Counted from the first letter of the stretch, positions 18,837 to 27,510 are shown. The stretch is DNA of 43,218 bases from an uncultured Clostridia bacterium (GCA_947623865.1 CANQIC010000012.1:1-43218); one strand, 5' to 3'. A program made the numbers and translations. Notes: a model not told the origin generated them from the sequence alone.

Positions 18837-19343
18837 ATGGAATTTGAGAAAGTTATTAGAGAAAGATTTGCAGTTAGAAAATTTAAAAATGATGAGATTC
18901 AAGATGAACTAATAAATAAAATATTAGAGGCAGGAAATTTAGCACCTACAGCAAAAAATAAACAACCACAAAAAATATATGTAGTTAAATCTAAAGAGGG
19001 ATTAGAAAAAATAGATAAAGCAAGTCCATGTAGATATAATGCACCAGTTTGTATAATTGTAGCAAGTGATAAAAATATTGCATGGTCAAAAGATAATTAT
19101 TCAACTTATGAAATGGATGCTTGTATAGTAGCTACTCACATGATGTTAGAAGCTACAAATGTAGGTGTAAATAATATATGGATAGAAATGTTTGATAAAA
19201 ATATTTTAAAACAAGAATTTAATTTGGATGCAAATATTGAGCCAATATGTCTTATTCCATTAGGATATAAGACTGATGATTGCAAACCTTCACCTATGCA
19301 CAATACTAGAAAAAATCTATCAGAAACTGTTGAATATAAATAA
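18837..19343 (+). CDS. nitroreductase family protein
   Basis: A 168-residue FMN-dependent nitroreductase. The start at 18837 follows the flavodoxin stop by one base, and TTGGAGG serves as the ribosome site. Motifs: ERFAVRKFKN (FMN phosphate-binding Arg/Arg), GNLAPTAKNKQPQK, the helix AVATHM-like region at CIVATHMMLEA, and the C-terminal PLGYKTDD. It reduces nitro or quinone compounds with NAD(P)H. Confidence 0.92.
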   Translation: MEFEKVIRERFAVRKFKNDEIQDELINKILEAGNLAPTAKNKQPQKIYVVKSKEGLEKIDKASPCRYNAPVCIIVASDKNIAWSKDNYSTYEMDACIVATHMMLEATNVGVNNIWIEMFDKNILKQEFNLDANIEPICLIPLGYKTDDCKPSPMHNTRKNLSETVEYK

Positions 19344-19359
19344 AATTATTTGAGGTGAT

Positions 19360-19656
19360 ATGAAAATGAGTTTAATAGTTAATATATATTATACAGGGGA
19401 AAATGGTAGTGCTAGAAAATTTGCTGAAGAAATGATGTCTAGTGGTATTGTTGATAGAGTGCGTAGCGAAGAAGGCAATGAACGATATGAATATTTTTTC
19501 CCAATGAAAGATGAAGAAACAGTAATGTTAATAGATAAATGGAAAAATCAGGAGGCACTTGATTTGCATCATAAATCAGATATGATGAAACAAATTGCAA
19601 ATTTAAGAGAAAAATATTCACTTCGTATGAAAGTAGAGAAATTTACAGAAGTTTAA
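19360..19656 (+). CDS. antibiotic biosynthesis monooxygenase (ABM) domain protein
   Basis: A 98-residue single ABM-fold domain: VNIYYTGENGSARKFAEEM, then RYEYFFPMKDEETVMLIDKW and the DLHHKSDMMKQI helix. Such dimeric ferredoxin-like proteins act as cofactor-free monooxygenases or in quinone handling (YgiN-like). Together with the neighbouring nitroreductase, quinone or aromatic detoxification is likely. A second ATG two codons later is an equally possible start. Confidence 0.85.
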   Translation: MKMSLIVNIYYTGENGSARKFAEEMMSSGIVDRVRSEEGNERYEYFFPMKDEETVMLIDKWKNQEALDLHHKSDMMKQIANLREKYSLRMKVEKFTEV

Positions 19657-19703
19657 TAAGATTTAAATCAAATATGTAATAAAAAGAAAGGAATTGATGT
19701 ATA

Positions 19704-20435
19704 ATGGAAAAACAAACAGCAGGTAGAGATAATTTAGGAAGTTTAGCACCAAAATTTGCTGAGCTTAATGATGATGTATTATTTGGAGAAATTTGGAGCA
19801 GAGAAGATAAACTATCATTAAGAGATAGAAGTATGATAACTATTTCAGCTTTAATGGCCCAAGGCTTGTTTCCACAATTAAAATCACATTTAATAATAGG
19901 TAAAAAACATGGAATAAAAAAAGAGGAAGTTGTTGAATTAGTTACACAACTTGCATTTTATACAGGATGGCCAAAAGCTTGGAGTACGTTTCCTATGATA
20001 AATGAAGTATATGCAGATGATAATATTACAGAAGTTCATGGTGGTGCATTTGGAATGGGTGAACCAAACTTAAATTTTGCACAATATTTTATAGGGAAAT
20101 CTTATTTAAAAGTGCTAGGAAATACTGGTGGAGTTGGTCTTGCAAATGTTACATTTGAACCTAGATGCAGAAACAATTGGCATATACATAAATCTGACAA
20201 AGGTGGAGGACAAATTTTAATTTGCATAGAAGGGGAAGGTTGGTATCAAGAAGAAGGCAAAAAAGCACAAAGCCTTAAAGTAGGAGACACAGTGTTTATT
20301 CCTGCTAATGTAAAACATTGGCATGGAGCAAAAAAAGATTCATGGTTTAGCCATATTGCCGTAGAAATACCTGGTGAAAACACTTCTAATGAATGGCTTG
20401 ATCCTGTCACAGATGAACAATATGATAAATTATAA
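19704..20435 (+). CDS. carboxymuconolactone decarboxylase-cupin fusion
   Basis: A 243-residue two-domain protein. Residues about 10-105 are a CMD/AhpD-like helical domain (LSLRDRSMITISALMAQG, ELVTQLAFYTGWPKAWS). Residues about 130-235 are a cupin with the metal-binding pattern NVTFEPRCRNNWHIHKSDKG, then GEGWYQEEGK and HWHGAKKDSWFSHIAVE. This fusion is common in anaerobes next to flavodoxins and TetR regulators. The substrate is unknown. Confidence 0.9.
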   Translation: MEKQTAGRDNLGSLAPKFAELNDDVLFGEIWSREDKLSLRDRSMITISALMAQGLFPQLKSHLIIGKKHGIKKEEVVELVTQLAFYTGWPKAWSTFPMINEVYADDNITEVHGGAFGMGEPNLNFAQYFIGKSYLKVLGNTGGVGLANVTFEPRCRNNWHIHKSDKGGGQILICIEGEGWYQEEGKKAQSLKVGDTVFIPANVKHWHGAKKDSWFSHIAVEIPGENTSNEWLDPVTDEQYDKL

Positions 20436-20486
20436 AGACACATTTAAGGTAAGATAAAACTTATTAAAAGGAGAGTTATAGTCAAT

Positions 20487-20522
20487 AAAAACAGATAGAG
20501 TTTAAAAGCTCTATCTGTTTTT
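20487..20522 (+). terminator. terminator of the redox operon
   Basis: A 14-bp perfect stem AAAAACAGATAGAG/CTCTATCTGTTTTT at 20487-20500/20509-20522. It lies directly before the left attachment site. Confidence 0.85.
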
Positions 20523-20524
20523 AA

Positions 20525-20535
20525 TGGTCGGGGTG
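20525..20535. repeat. attL of the tRNA-Pro element
   Basis: TGGTCGGGGTG, an exact copy of the 3' acceptor end (with CCA) of the tRNA-Pro gene at 27664-27674. It marks the left end of the integrated element. Confidence 0.8.
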
Positions 20536-20584
20536 GTAAATCTTATATTTAATTTAAACTTACTCTTGACTACATTTTACGACT

Positions 20585-21142
20585 TTAGTTTTTTTTAATA
20601 TTACGTTTTTTTTTCAATTTATCTATCATTGTTTGTAATCCATTAATTTTTTCTTTAGTAACTCTAATATCATTTCTATAATTTTGTATATTATCAGCAC
20701 TAATTATTCTATACAAGTCATCTTGCTGTAAATAATCAATTTGTTCATAACAGTTTTCAACGTATTGCTGTAATCCATTTTTTATATTTTCCAGTTCAAT
20801 AATTTTATCTTTTTCATCATCAAATTGTTTTCCTTCAAATAATAAGTCCAAATATTTCAAATCACCTTCTTTTAGCAAATTATATTCCTTTATCAATTCT
20901 TTATATCCACAAACTTCCATTAATTCATCATAGCTTATTAATTCATTTGAGTTTTTAGCTATTTTGTCTAGTATTTTAATGGTTGGAGGATTTTCTAGCT
21001 TACAATTCATATATTGCGATAAATATCCTCTATTTACACCAATAGCTTCTGCGAAATCTCTCTGATTAGGGAATTGATTGTTTATTTTTTTCAATATTTG
21101 AGCGAATCTTTTCTTATCAAATAATGGATTTTCAATACTCAT
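20585..21142 (-). CDS. XRE-family repressor of the element
   Basis: A 185-residue protein. I start at the ATG at 21142 (MSIENPLF) with AGGAGAG upstream. The HTH is at about 25-50: FAEAIGVNRGYLSQYMNCK. A long coiled-coil C-terminus follows. It is divergent from the excisionase/replication operon, and three GGTTAAAAAAANAACC-like sites lie in and near the divergent promoter, so it is probably the lysogeny-type repressor. Confidence 0.8.
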   Translation of the reverse strand: MSIENPLFDKKRFAQILKKINNQFPNQRDFAEAIGVNRGYLSQYMNCKLENPPTIKILDKIAKNSNELISYDELMEVCGYKELIKEYNLLKEGDLKYLDLLFEGKQFDDEKDKIIELENIKNGLQQYVENCYEQIDYLQQDDLYRIISADNIQNYRNDIRVTKEKINGLQTMIDKLKKKRNIKKN

Positions 21143-21218
21143 ATAAATTACTCTCCTCTGCATAATTATACTATAATATACTTCTAAATACAAATTAATT
21201 TTAAAAAATTCAAAAAAA

Positions 21219-21293
21219 TGTTAAAAAAATAACCAAAAAGTATTGACTTTTTTAGAATAATAAAATAAAATAATTTTGGTTAAAAAAACAACC
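21219..21293. promoter_or_regulatory. divergent promoter with operator copies 1 and 2
   Basis: The near-palindrome TGTTAAAAAAATAACC is at 21219-21234 and GGTTAAAAAAACAACC at 21278-21293, bracketing a rightward promoter with -35 TTGACT (21243-21248) and -10 TAAAAT (21266-21271), spacing 17. A repressor bound at both would block this promoter. Confidence 0.75.
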
Positions 21294-21312
21294 AAAAGGA
21301 GTGATGATTACT

Positions 21313-21528
21313 ATGAAAATTAATAAACCAGCGATATATGAATTAATAAAATATAAATTTAGGAACAATCAAAAATGGTTTGCCGAAGAATTAAAAATTG
21401 ATAATACTTATTTTAATGCTATTCTTCGTGGGCGAAAATCAGACGAAAGTAATAAAGTTTGCAATGCAATAATTAAGTATTGCTTAAAAAATAATTTAAA
21501 TGTTAAAAAATTTATTTTTTTAGAATAG
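21313..21528 (+). CDS. small HTH protein (Cro-like)
   Basis: A 71-residue protein. The ATG at 21313 is about 11 bases after AGGAG; an ATG at 21304 is too close to that site. The sequence NNQKWFAEELKIDNTYFNAI followed by LRGRKSD is a compact helix-turn-helix. It is first in the rightward operon, opposite the XRE repressor, as Cro is in phages. Confidence 0.65.
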   Translation: MKINKPAIYELIKYKFRNNQKWFAEELKIDNTYFNAILRGRKSDESNKVCNAIIKYCLKNNLNVKKFIFLE

Positions 21529-21529
21529 T

Positions 21530-21545
21530 GGTTAAAAAAATAACC
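21530..21545. promoter_or_regulatory. operator copy 3
   Basis: GGTTAAAAAAATAACC, a perfect match to the other two copies except one base, between the Cro-like gene and the excisionase-like gene. Confidence 0.65.
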
Positions 21546-21570
21546 AAAAACGAAAGGAGGTAAATTAAAA

Positions 21571-21837
21571 ATGGAACATTTAGAAGAATTAATTAAACAA
21601 TTGGAAAAATTAAATGCTAATTTTGAAAGACAAAGTGAACCAAAAATCCTAAAAGTAACTGATATATCACGAATTCTTGGAGTTAATCGAAATCAAGCAA
21701 CTAAGTTATTTAAACGTCCAGATTTTCCAGCCTTAGTCAACTGTGGTGACAATAAAATTGAGCAAACAGCATTTTATAACTGGTTACAAAGTCGACATTC
21801 CAATGATTGTGAAGATGACGAATTGGGGGAACATTAA
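21571..21837 (+). CDS. excisionase-like HTH protein
   Basis: An 88-residue protein with a short coiled coil (HLEELIKQLEKLNANFERQ) and a MerR/Xis-type HTH: ILKVTDISRILGVNRNQATK and FKRPDFPALVNCGD. These helix-wing proteins in integrative elements act as excisionases or DNA-binding partners of integrases. A strong AAAGGAGG precedes the ATG. Confidence 0.75.
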   Translation: MEHLEELIKQLEKLNANFERQSEPKILKVTDISRILGVNRNQATKLFKRPDFPALVNCGDNKIEQTAFYNWLQSRHSNDCEDDELGEH

Positions 21838-21838
21838 A

Positions 21839-22102
21839 ATGAAGCGAGATAATATAAAAAATATTCTTTTTTCTATGGCTTTAAAAAAAATATATTTTAA
21901 TAAAGAGGATAAAGAAAAAATACTAAATCAAAAGCGAATTTATTTAGAAGATATTTTCCAAGTAATTGATAACAAAGATATCATAGGAAAATTAATGCAA
22001 TATGAAGAACAAAATCATACATTAACTGAAAAACGTTTGAAACTTTTCTATAAGCAAGGTTTTGATGACGCATTAAACTTAGTTAAATTACTAAAAATTT
22101 AA
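21839..22102 (+). CDS. small helical protein of the element
   Basis: An 87-residue protein whose ATG follows the previous stop by one base. It is highly charged and helical (IKNILFSMALKKIYFNKEDK, then LYKQGFDDALNLVKLL-like end). No family is recognised. Translation looks coupled to the excisionase-like gene. Confidence 0.6.
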   Translation: MKRDNIKNILFSMALKKIYFNKEDKEKILNQKRIYLEDIFQVIDNKDIIGKLMQYEEQNHTLTEKRLKLFYKQGFDDALNLVKLLKI

Positions 22103-22127
22103 AAATAGCCCAAATAAGACTATTTTT
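22101..22127 (+). terminator. hairpin after the small-gene operon
   Basis: Stem AAAAATAG (22101-22108) with CTATTTTT (22120-22127) at the stop codon. Confidence 0.6.
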
Positions 22128-22139
22128 AATAAAATACTT

Positions 22140-22252
22140 ATTTGCCTACCCTATTTAGGAGTTACTTACCCTATTTTTTATGCTACTTCCACTGTTACCT
22201 ACCCTGCAAAAAGCTTTATATTTAGCTAAAAGGGTAAATAAGGGTAAGTAAA
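22140..22252. repeat. TACCC/GGGTA repeat cluster, possible replication origin
   Basis: Repeated CCTACCCTATTT-, TTACTTACCCTATTT- and TTACCTACCCTG-type units on one side face inverted AGGGTAAATAAGGGTAAGTA on the other, around an AGCTTTATATTTAGCT hairpin. It lies just before a RepA-like ATPase gene, so an iteron-type origin or an autoregulatory operator is plausible. Confidence 0.5.
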
Positions 22253-22294
22253 AAAAGATATATATTTGAAAAATATGCAGAAAGGAAAATAAAA

Positions 22295-23262
22295 ATGATA
22301 AAAGGTACAAATTTAATTAAAAAAAAGATTAAAAATAAAGAAAATTTAATTGATGAAATACTTCCTCAGCGGTGTTACAATTTTGGCATCACCACCCAAA
22401 ACAGGAAAAACATATTTATCAATTCAAATGGCTTTAGCTGTTTCGACTAAAAACAGCAATTTTCTAGGATATTCTTGTAATTTTGCTAAAGTTCTCTATT
22501 TTTCTAATGAAACTAATGAATTTGAAATTCAGTCGAGACTCAAAAGATTAAAAATAAATAAATGTGATAATATCAATTTTTCATTTGATAGGAAAATGAA
22601 ATTACAAGAAATTGAGGAGGAAATTCTTAGAGCAAAGAAAACACTTAAAGAAAAAATATTAGTAGTTATAGATACATTTCAAAATCTTGAATACCATCAA
22701 AAGCACGACAATAATAACTATCAAGATATATATAGTGTTATTAATGAATTTATGAGAATTTCTGAGCAAAAGAATACAAGTTTTTTATTGATACATCATC
22801 TAAACAAAAATAAAAACGAAAATATATTTAATTCAATAAATGGTTCAATAGCATTAACTGGTGCTACAGAAACGAACATAGTATTAGATAAGATGGATAA
22901 TAGAGATTATCAACTAATAATACAAAGTAGATATATCAATAATAATACTATCCAGTTACATAGATTGGATAACGGTTTTTTTGCACTAAAAACCGATGAA
23001 ATTTTAGAACAAACTGATGATTTAGATATAGTAAAGCTGATAAAATTTATTAGTAAGCAAGATAATCAACTTATCGAAGATAGTGCCACTAATATATGTA
23101 GCAAAGCGGATTTGAAATTTACAACACCTAATATATTATATAAAAAATTATTAAATAATTTACAACTTTTAGAACAATGTAATATTGCATTTTCAAAACG
23201 AAAAAGTAATCGGAAAAACATTAATAAAAATTGAATTACTAGAAGAAGATGATGATGAATAA
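22295..23262 (+). CDS. RepA-like hexameric helicase/RecA-fold ATPase (two +1 CGG frameshifts)
   Basis: Read with +1 shifts at CGG 22370-22372 and 23211-23213, this gives a 321-residue protein. The start at 22295 has AAGGA upstream. The first 25 residues join at Gly26 to GVTILASPPKTGKTYL, a RecA/RepA Walker A. Then ILVVIDTFQNL is Walker B, SFLLIHHLNKNK is the RepA-type H-H-x-x-K segment, and NGSIALTGATETNIVLDK follows. The second shift replaces the frame-0 ending NRKNINKN with GKTLIKIELLEEDDDE, a natural acidic C-terminus. This is the AAA_25 (RepA/RSF1010-like) family of phage and plasmid primary helicases. It probably drives the element's own replication. Confidence 0.88.
22370..22372 (+). 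other. +1 frameshift site, CGG-T (RepA-like, first)
   Basis: CAG-CGG-TGT in frame 0. Skipping C gives LPQ-G-VTILASPPKTGKT, the glycine at the start of the family's first beta strand. Confidence 0.9.
23211..23213 (+). other. +1 frameshift site, CGG-A (RepA-like, second)
   Basis: AAT-CGG-AAA in frame 0, stop 7 codons on. Skipping C gives SN-G-KTLIKIELLEED and a stop at 23260-23262. Confidence 0.75.
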
Positions 23263-23376
23263 AAAGTGAAACTTGAAAAGAATAGTAATATCAACTTAAG
23301 TTAAAAAAATACAATTAATTCTTTATAAATTTCTAAACAATATATCAACAAGATTATTAAAAAAGGAGCCTAAAAA

Positions 23377-24805
23377 ATGAATAACATTAAAAGCAAAAAA
23401 ATTCAAACTAAATATTTCAATGAAAAAATTGAAAATGAGCTTAAGAGTTATCGAAAATATCTAAAATACTATAGAAATGGTCAAATTAATACAGATAATC
23501 GCAATTGGCTAGTTTTAGATAGTAGTAAATCTCATTATCAAGATTTAGTAAATGAACTTGAAAAATATAATAATTTTTGTGATTCGTTAGTTAATGTGGT
23601 ATTTGAAAGTGATTTCATATCTCGTAAATGGGGATTAGACAATGAAAAATTGCTTCAATCAATAATAAGAACAAATAATCTAATAACTACTGTATTTATA
23701 GTATCTAATATAAATGAACGTGAAGCTTTATCTAAATATGGTTCTAAATTCACTTTCTTTGCTAATTTCGATACAGAGTTAGCTTCTGATGATAAATTGA
23801 AAAAAATTAATACCATACTACAAAATAACAATTTTACATTAACCCATTCTGTTTTAGAAAAGCTAGTAAAAATTAATGATAAAGAGATTGATAAAATACT
23901 TACAAGGGCTTTTATAACTGCTTTAAACGAGAAAAATAACATTATCAAAGATAGTTACTTACCTATTCCAAAAAACAGCTTAAAATCCAATCTTATTACA
24001 TTAAATAAACTAATTGGACTTGAAAATGTAAAGTCTACAATTAATGAAATTGTTAATTATTTAGTAATTAGTCAAAAACGCTCTAGTAACAGTATATCTA
24101 TGAATATGATATTCTTAGGGAATCCACGGGACTGGAAAAACATCAGTTGCTAAATTAGTAGCAAATATATTGTCATCAATTTCTATGTTAAATAGTAATG
24201 CTCCATTTATTTATACTTCACGTGAAAAATTAGTTGGCAGATATATTGGAGGTACAGAGGAAAACACCCTAAAAGCTGTTAATGAAGCTATAGGTGGGGT
24301 GCTTTTCATAGACGAGGCTTATAGTCTTACACAAGATGACTCTCAAAAGGACTTTGGATATAGGGTTATAGATGTACTAACTAATCAAATGGAAATTCAT
24401 AAGAACGATATATGTTTTATCTTTGCTGGCTATCATACAGAAATGTTAAATTTTCTAAAATCTAATCCTGGATTAGAAAGCCGTATACCTTTCAAGCTAG
24501 AATTTAAAGATTATTCAGCAATTGAACTATATGAAATATTAAAAAAATTTTTAAAAAGTGATAATTTAAAGTTAAGTTCAAATTGCAAACAAACAATAAT
24601 ACAGTATTTTGACGAAACTAAACAACAGCAAAATTTTGGAAACGGAAGATTTGTACGTAATTTTTTTGAAAGGCTGAAAATTAAACAAGCTAACAGAGTA
24701 GCTATAGAAATAAATGAAAATATTAACTTAATAAAATTAGTTGATGTAAATAATACAATAAAAAGTATAAAAACTATTAAAGAAAATAGAATAGGATTTT
24801 TATAA
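23377..24805 (+). CDS. AAA+ ATPase of the CbxX/SpoVK type (+1 CGG frameshift in Walker A)
   Basis: Read with a +1 shift at CGG 24127-24129, this gives a 475-residue protein. Residues 1-205 are an unrecognised helical N-terminus. From about 215 it is AAA+: LIGLENVKSTINEIV, then IFLGNPGTGKTSVAK as Walker A (Gly251 created by the shift), LVGRYIGGTEENT as pore-loop region, GGVLFIDEAYSLTQDD as Walker B, FIFAGYHTEM as sensor 1 and NPGLESRIPFKLEF with the arginine finger. CbxX-type ATPases remodel protein partners. Next to a RepA-like ATPase in an integrative element it may work in replication or transfer. Confidence 0.88.
24127..24129 (+). other. +1 frameshift site, CGG-G (AAA+ Walker A)
   Basis: CCA-CGG-GAC in frame 0, stop 7 codons on. 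Skipping C gives GNP-G-TGKTS, the first glycine after Pro in the P-loop. Confidence 0.95.
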
Positions 24806-25114
24806 AATACATAATATGATAATCAATCAAACCAAATGGAGTGAGAATTTTGAAGAAATTTTCACAAAATGCGGTAGCACAAACGAACAAATGTGAGTGC
24901 GTGATCGAATGTAGTTAAATAATTATAACGATAGTTATTATTATTTAATGAAATGAGAGGCAAAGAAAAATGAAAGTTATACTTGATATTTTTATTTGCT
25001 TACGGGTGTCAAGAGGGTGAAACCCTTTGCCCAATATTTTGATGTTTTACGAAGTAAAATGTCAAAATGTATATTGGGTATTTGGTCAAAAAATACTTTA
25101 ATGGAGGTGCAGAT
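24806..25114 (+). other. relaxase leader with candidate origin of transfer
   Basis: About 310 bases. A possible 22-codon TTG-start ORF at 24850-24918 ends in a Cys-rich CECVIECS. At 24996-25031 there is the segment TTGCTTACGGGTGTCAAGAG, whose hairpin AGAGGGT-GAA-ACCCTTT resembles conserved segments seen before relaxase genes in clostridial elements. At 25032-25077 a long imperfect hairpin (CAATATTTTGA.. / ..CAAAATGTATATTG) follows. These make the region the best candidate for oriT. The CGG at 25003-25005 is treated as non-coding. Confidence 0.5.
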
Positions 25115-26195
25115 ATGGATAGAATTTCATGTAGTTGTACATGGCGGAAATGGAAATATAAAACACAACTTAAATAAAAATAGTAGGCAAAGTCAAAAGC
25201 ATATCGATAATAAAAGAATAGATGATAACATTGTGTTAAAGGATATAAATCCAAAAAACATAGAAGAAGAATTTAATAAGATTTTTTTTGAAGATATACA
25301 GGAATATAATGCTAAACAAAAACGTAAGGACAGACAAATTACTAATTACTATCAAAAATGTTTAAATGATAAAAAGATAAAAGCACCTTTTAGAGAGGTT
25401 ATATATCAAGTAGGTAATCGTGAAGATGCAAAAGACCCAGTTAAAAAGGAAAAAATGACTAGGTCATTAATCAAATTTTATAATGAATTTGAAAAAAATT
25501 ATACAAAAATGAAAATATTAGGAGCTGTTATTCATTTAGATGAAGCTACACCACACTTACATATAGATGTAGTTCCTTATGCTGATGGTGGAAAAAATGG
25601 TCTAAAACATAAAGTATCATTTGAGAAAGCAATTGAACAAATGGGATTTGAAGCTGAACAAAGTCAAATAAATAAAAGTACTAAAAATCCTTTAATATTT
25701 AATGGATTTCGTAATCACAGTATGAAATTGCTAGAAAACATTTTAAATAATGAAGCACTTCAAAGAGATATAAAACATAATGTAAAAAAGCATATTGAAC
25801 CTAATGAATACAGAGAAAAAATGGCAATAGAAGATTTAAAAAAAGATGAGAATATACAAGAAAAAGCAAAAAAAGAAATTCTAACAGAAATAATTAATGA
25901 AATGACTGAACTAGAAAAAAACGACATTATTATTAAAGAACAAAATCAAACCATTGATTTACTATATTATGAAAATAAAGAATTAAAAAAAGAAAACACA
26001 AATTTAAAGAATAAAAATAATATATTTAAAGGTTTTTTAGTAAAGGCTTGGGATTTCTTGCCTAATAAATTACAAGATATTTTCTGCAAAATCTTCTCAG
26101 ACGAAGAACGAAACAATATGCAAGATATTTATGAAAATAAAATAGATAATGAAGTTGATAAAATACTAGATATAGAAGAAAGCGAGGTTAAATAA
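25115..26195 (+). CDS. MobV-family relaxase (+1 CGG frameshift near N-terminus)
   Basis: Read with a +1 shift at CGG 25145-25147, this gives a 359-residue MobV/Pre-type relaxase. The start at 25115 has GGAGGT upstream, and MDRISCSCTW joins at Gly11 to GNGNIKHNLNKNSRQ, the family's N-terminal strand-loop. The HUH metal-binding motif is AVIHLDEATPHLHIDVV (H-x-D-E-x-T-P-H-x-H). A long coiled coil ends the protein. It nicks oriT and leads the element in conjugative mobilisation by a helper. Without the shift the correct start is lost and only a start-less frame is seen. Confidence 0.88.
25145..25147 (+). other. +1 frameshift site, CGG-A (relaxase)
   Basis: TGG-CGG-AAA in frame 0, stop 9 codons on. 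Skipping C gives CTW-G-NGNIKHN, which fits the M-x-R-I-S...G-x-G-x-x-x-H-N start of this family. Confidence 0.82.
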
Positions 26196-26196
26196 A

Positions 26197-27462
26197 ATGG
26201 CAAAAAGAAGGGCAAATGGAGAGGGTTCATTAAGATTTGATGAAAAAACTAAAAAATGGATTGCTACAATTACAGTAGATAAAAAAAGAAAAGCTTTTTA
26301 TGGAAAAACACGACAAGAAGCAATAAATAAAAGAGAGACATTTAAGCAATTTGGTGGTAAAACTATTAAATCATTGAGTTTATATGATGCAATTAAAAAA
26401 GTTATTAATTTTAAATTTAATGAAAATAAAATAGGAGAAAATACATATTATACAAATATGTGTACATTAAAAACAATTTCTGCCTATGATATAGTTAATA
26501 AAAACATTGACAATATAACAATTCTCGATTTAAAGGATTTTTTTGAAAAACTTTCTAAAAAAGAATATTCATCTTCTACTATAAAAAAAATATATTCCGA
26601 GTTAAATTACGGGTTAGATTATGCAGTAGAAATCAATTTAATACAAAATAATATTCTAAGAAACAGCCCTACCATTTCGAAGCCAAAAACAGCAGGAAAA
26701 AATGAAAAAGTAGTTGCTCTTGAATATACTGAACAAAAGAATTTTATTGAAGTATTAAAGAAAAATCCACATGAATATCAAGAAATTTGGCTTTTATCTA
26801 TGTACACAGGAATGAGAATTGGAGAAATAATGGCTTTAAAAAAAGAAAATATAAACTTTGATAAAAAAGAGATAAAAATAGATAGAACAATTACTAGAGA
26901 TAGAAAAGGAAAATCTAAAATTGGTTATATTCCTAAAAATATGCAAAGCATTAGATATATTCCTATAACAAACCAAGTTTATATTATATTAAAAAAATTA
27001 TTGAAAAACTCAAATAATCAGTCAGAATTATTAATTTCAAATGCAAAAGGAGATTTTATAGACCCAAAACTTCCATATTCTTCTCTAAAAAGGTATGTTG
27101 AAAAATACAATATTGCTAAAAAATGTACTTTACACATGCTAAGACATACATTTGCAACAAGACTCTTTGAAAATGATGTACCAACAAAAGTTGTACAACA
27201 TTTATTAGGGCATACAAGCATTCAAACAACGCTTGATACATACACAGATGTACTAAAACACCATGAAGAAAAATATACAGACAAGATTAATCATATGTTT
27301 AATGAACTAAATGAAATTGAAGAATTAGATACCAATACATTAGTAAGAAATGAACTTTTTAAAATAAAAGATATAGTATCCAACTCTCATTTTACAAAAA
27401 AGCAAAAGGAATTATTACTTTCTGATATTTTGACAATTGAAAATTGGCTAAAACTAGCATAA
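26197..27462 (+). CDS. int: tyrosine integrase of the tRNA-Pro element
   Basis: A 421-residue phage-type integrase. An AP2-like arm-binding N-terminus (GEGSLRFDEKTKKWIATITV) is followed by a SAM-like core-binding domain at 60-165. The catalytic residues are Arg in YTGMRIGEI, His-x-x-Arg-His in LHMLRHTFATRLF, His in LLGHTSIQTT and Tyr in LDTYTDV. It starts one base after the relaxase stop and lies next to the 3' end of tRNA-Pro, where it integrates. No CGG codon occurs in frame. Confidence 0.95.
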   Translation: MAKRRANGEGSLRFDEKTKKWIATITVDKKRKAFYGKTRQEAINKRETFKQFGGKTIKSLSLYDAIKKVINFKFNENKIGENTYYTNMCTLKTISAYDIVNKNIDNITILDLKDFFEKLSKKEYSSSTIKKIYSELNYGLDYAVEINLIQNNILRNSPTISKPKTAGKNEKVVALEYTEQKNFIEVLKKNPHEYQEIWLLSMYTGMRIGEIMALKKENINFDKKEIKIDRTITRDRKGKSKIGYIPKNMQSIRYIPITNQVYIILKKLLKNSNNQSELLISNAKGDFIDPKLPYSSLKRYVEKYNIAKKCTLHMLRHTFATRLFENDVPTKVVQHLLGHTSIQTTLDTYTDVLKHHEEKYTDKINHMFNELNEIEELDTNTLVRNELFKIKDIVSNSHFTKKQKELLLSDILTIENWLKLA

Positions 27463-27478
27463 TAATAAAAATAAGCTG

Positions 27479-27510
27479 AAAACTGTAATAAAAAGATTAC
27501 AGTTTTTTTA
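27479..27510 (+). terminator. terminator after int
   Basis: Stem AAAACTGTAAT/ATTACAGTTTT (27479-27489/27496-27506) followed by a T-run. A second A+T stem AATGTAATTAAAA/TTTTAATTACATT is at 27519-27553. Confidence 0.85.

Noticed and set aside
20525..20535. Second tRNA gene at the left end of the element
   Set aside because: Only the last 11 bases of tRNA-Pro are present; it is an attachment site copy.
25003..25005. CGG in a possible short ORF starting at 24971
   Set aside because: The surrounding segment resembles conserved non-coding oriT-like sequence, and neither frame gives a recognisable product.
24996..25114. Upstream extension of the relaxase from a TTG at 24996
   Set aside because: The segment is hairpin-rich oriT-like DNA, lacks a ribosome site, and the ATG at 25115 with GGAGGT plus the CGG shift gives the family's real N-terminus.
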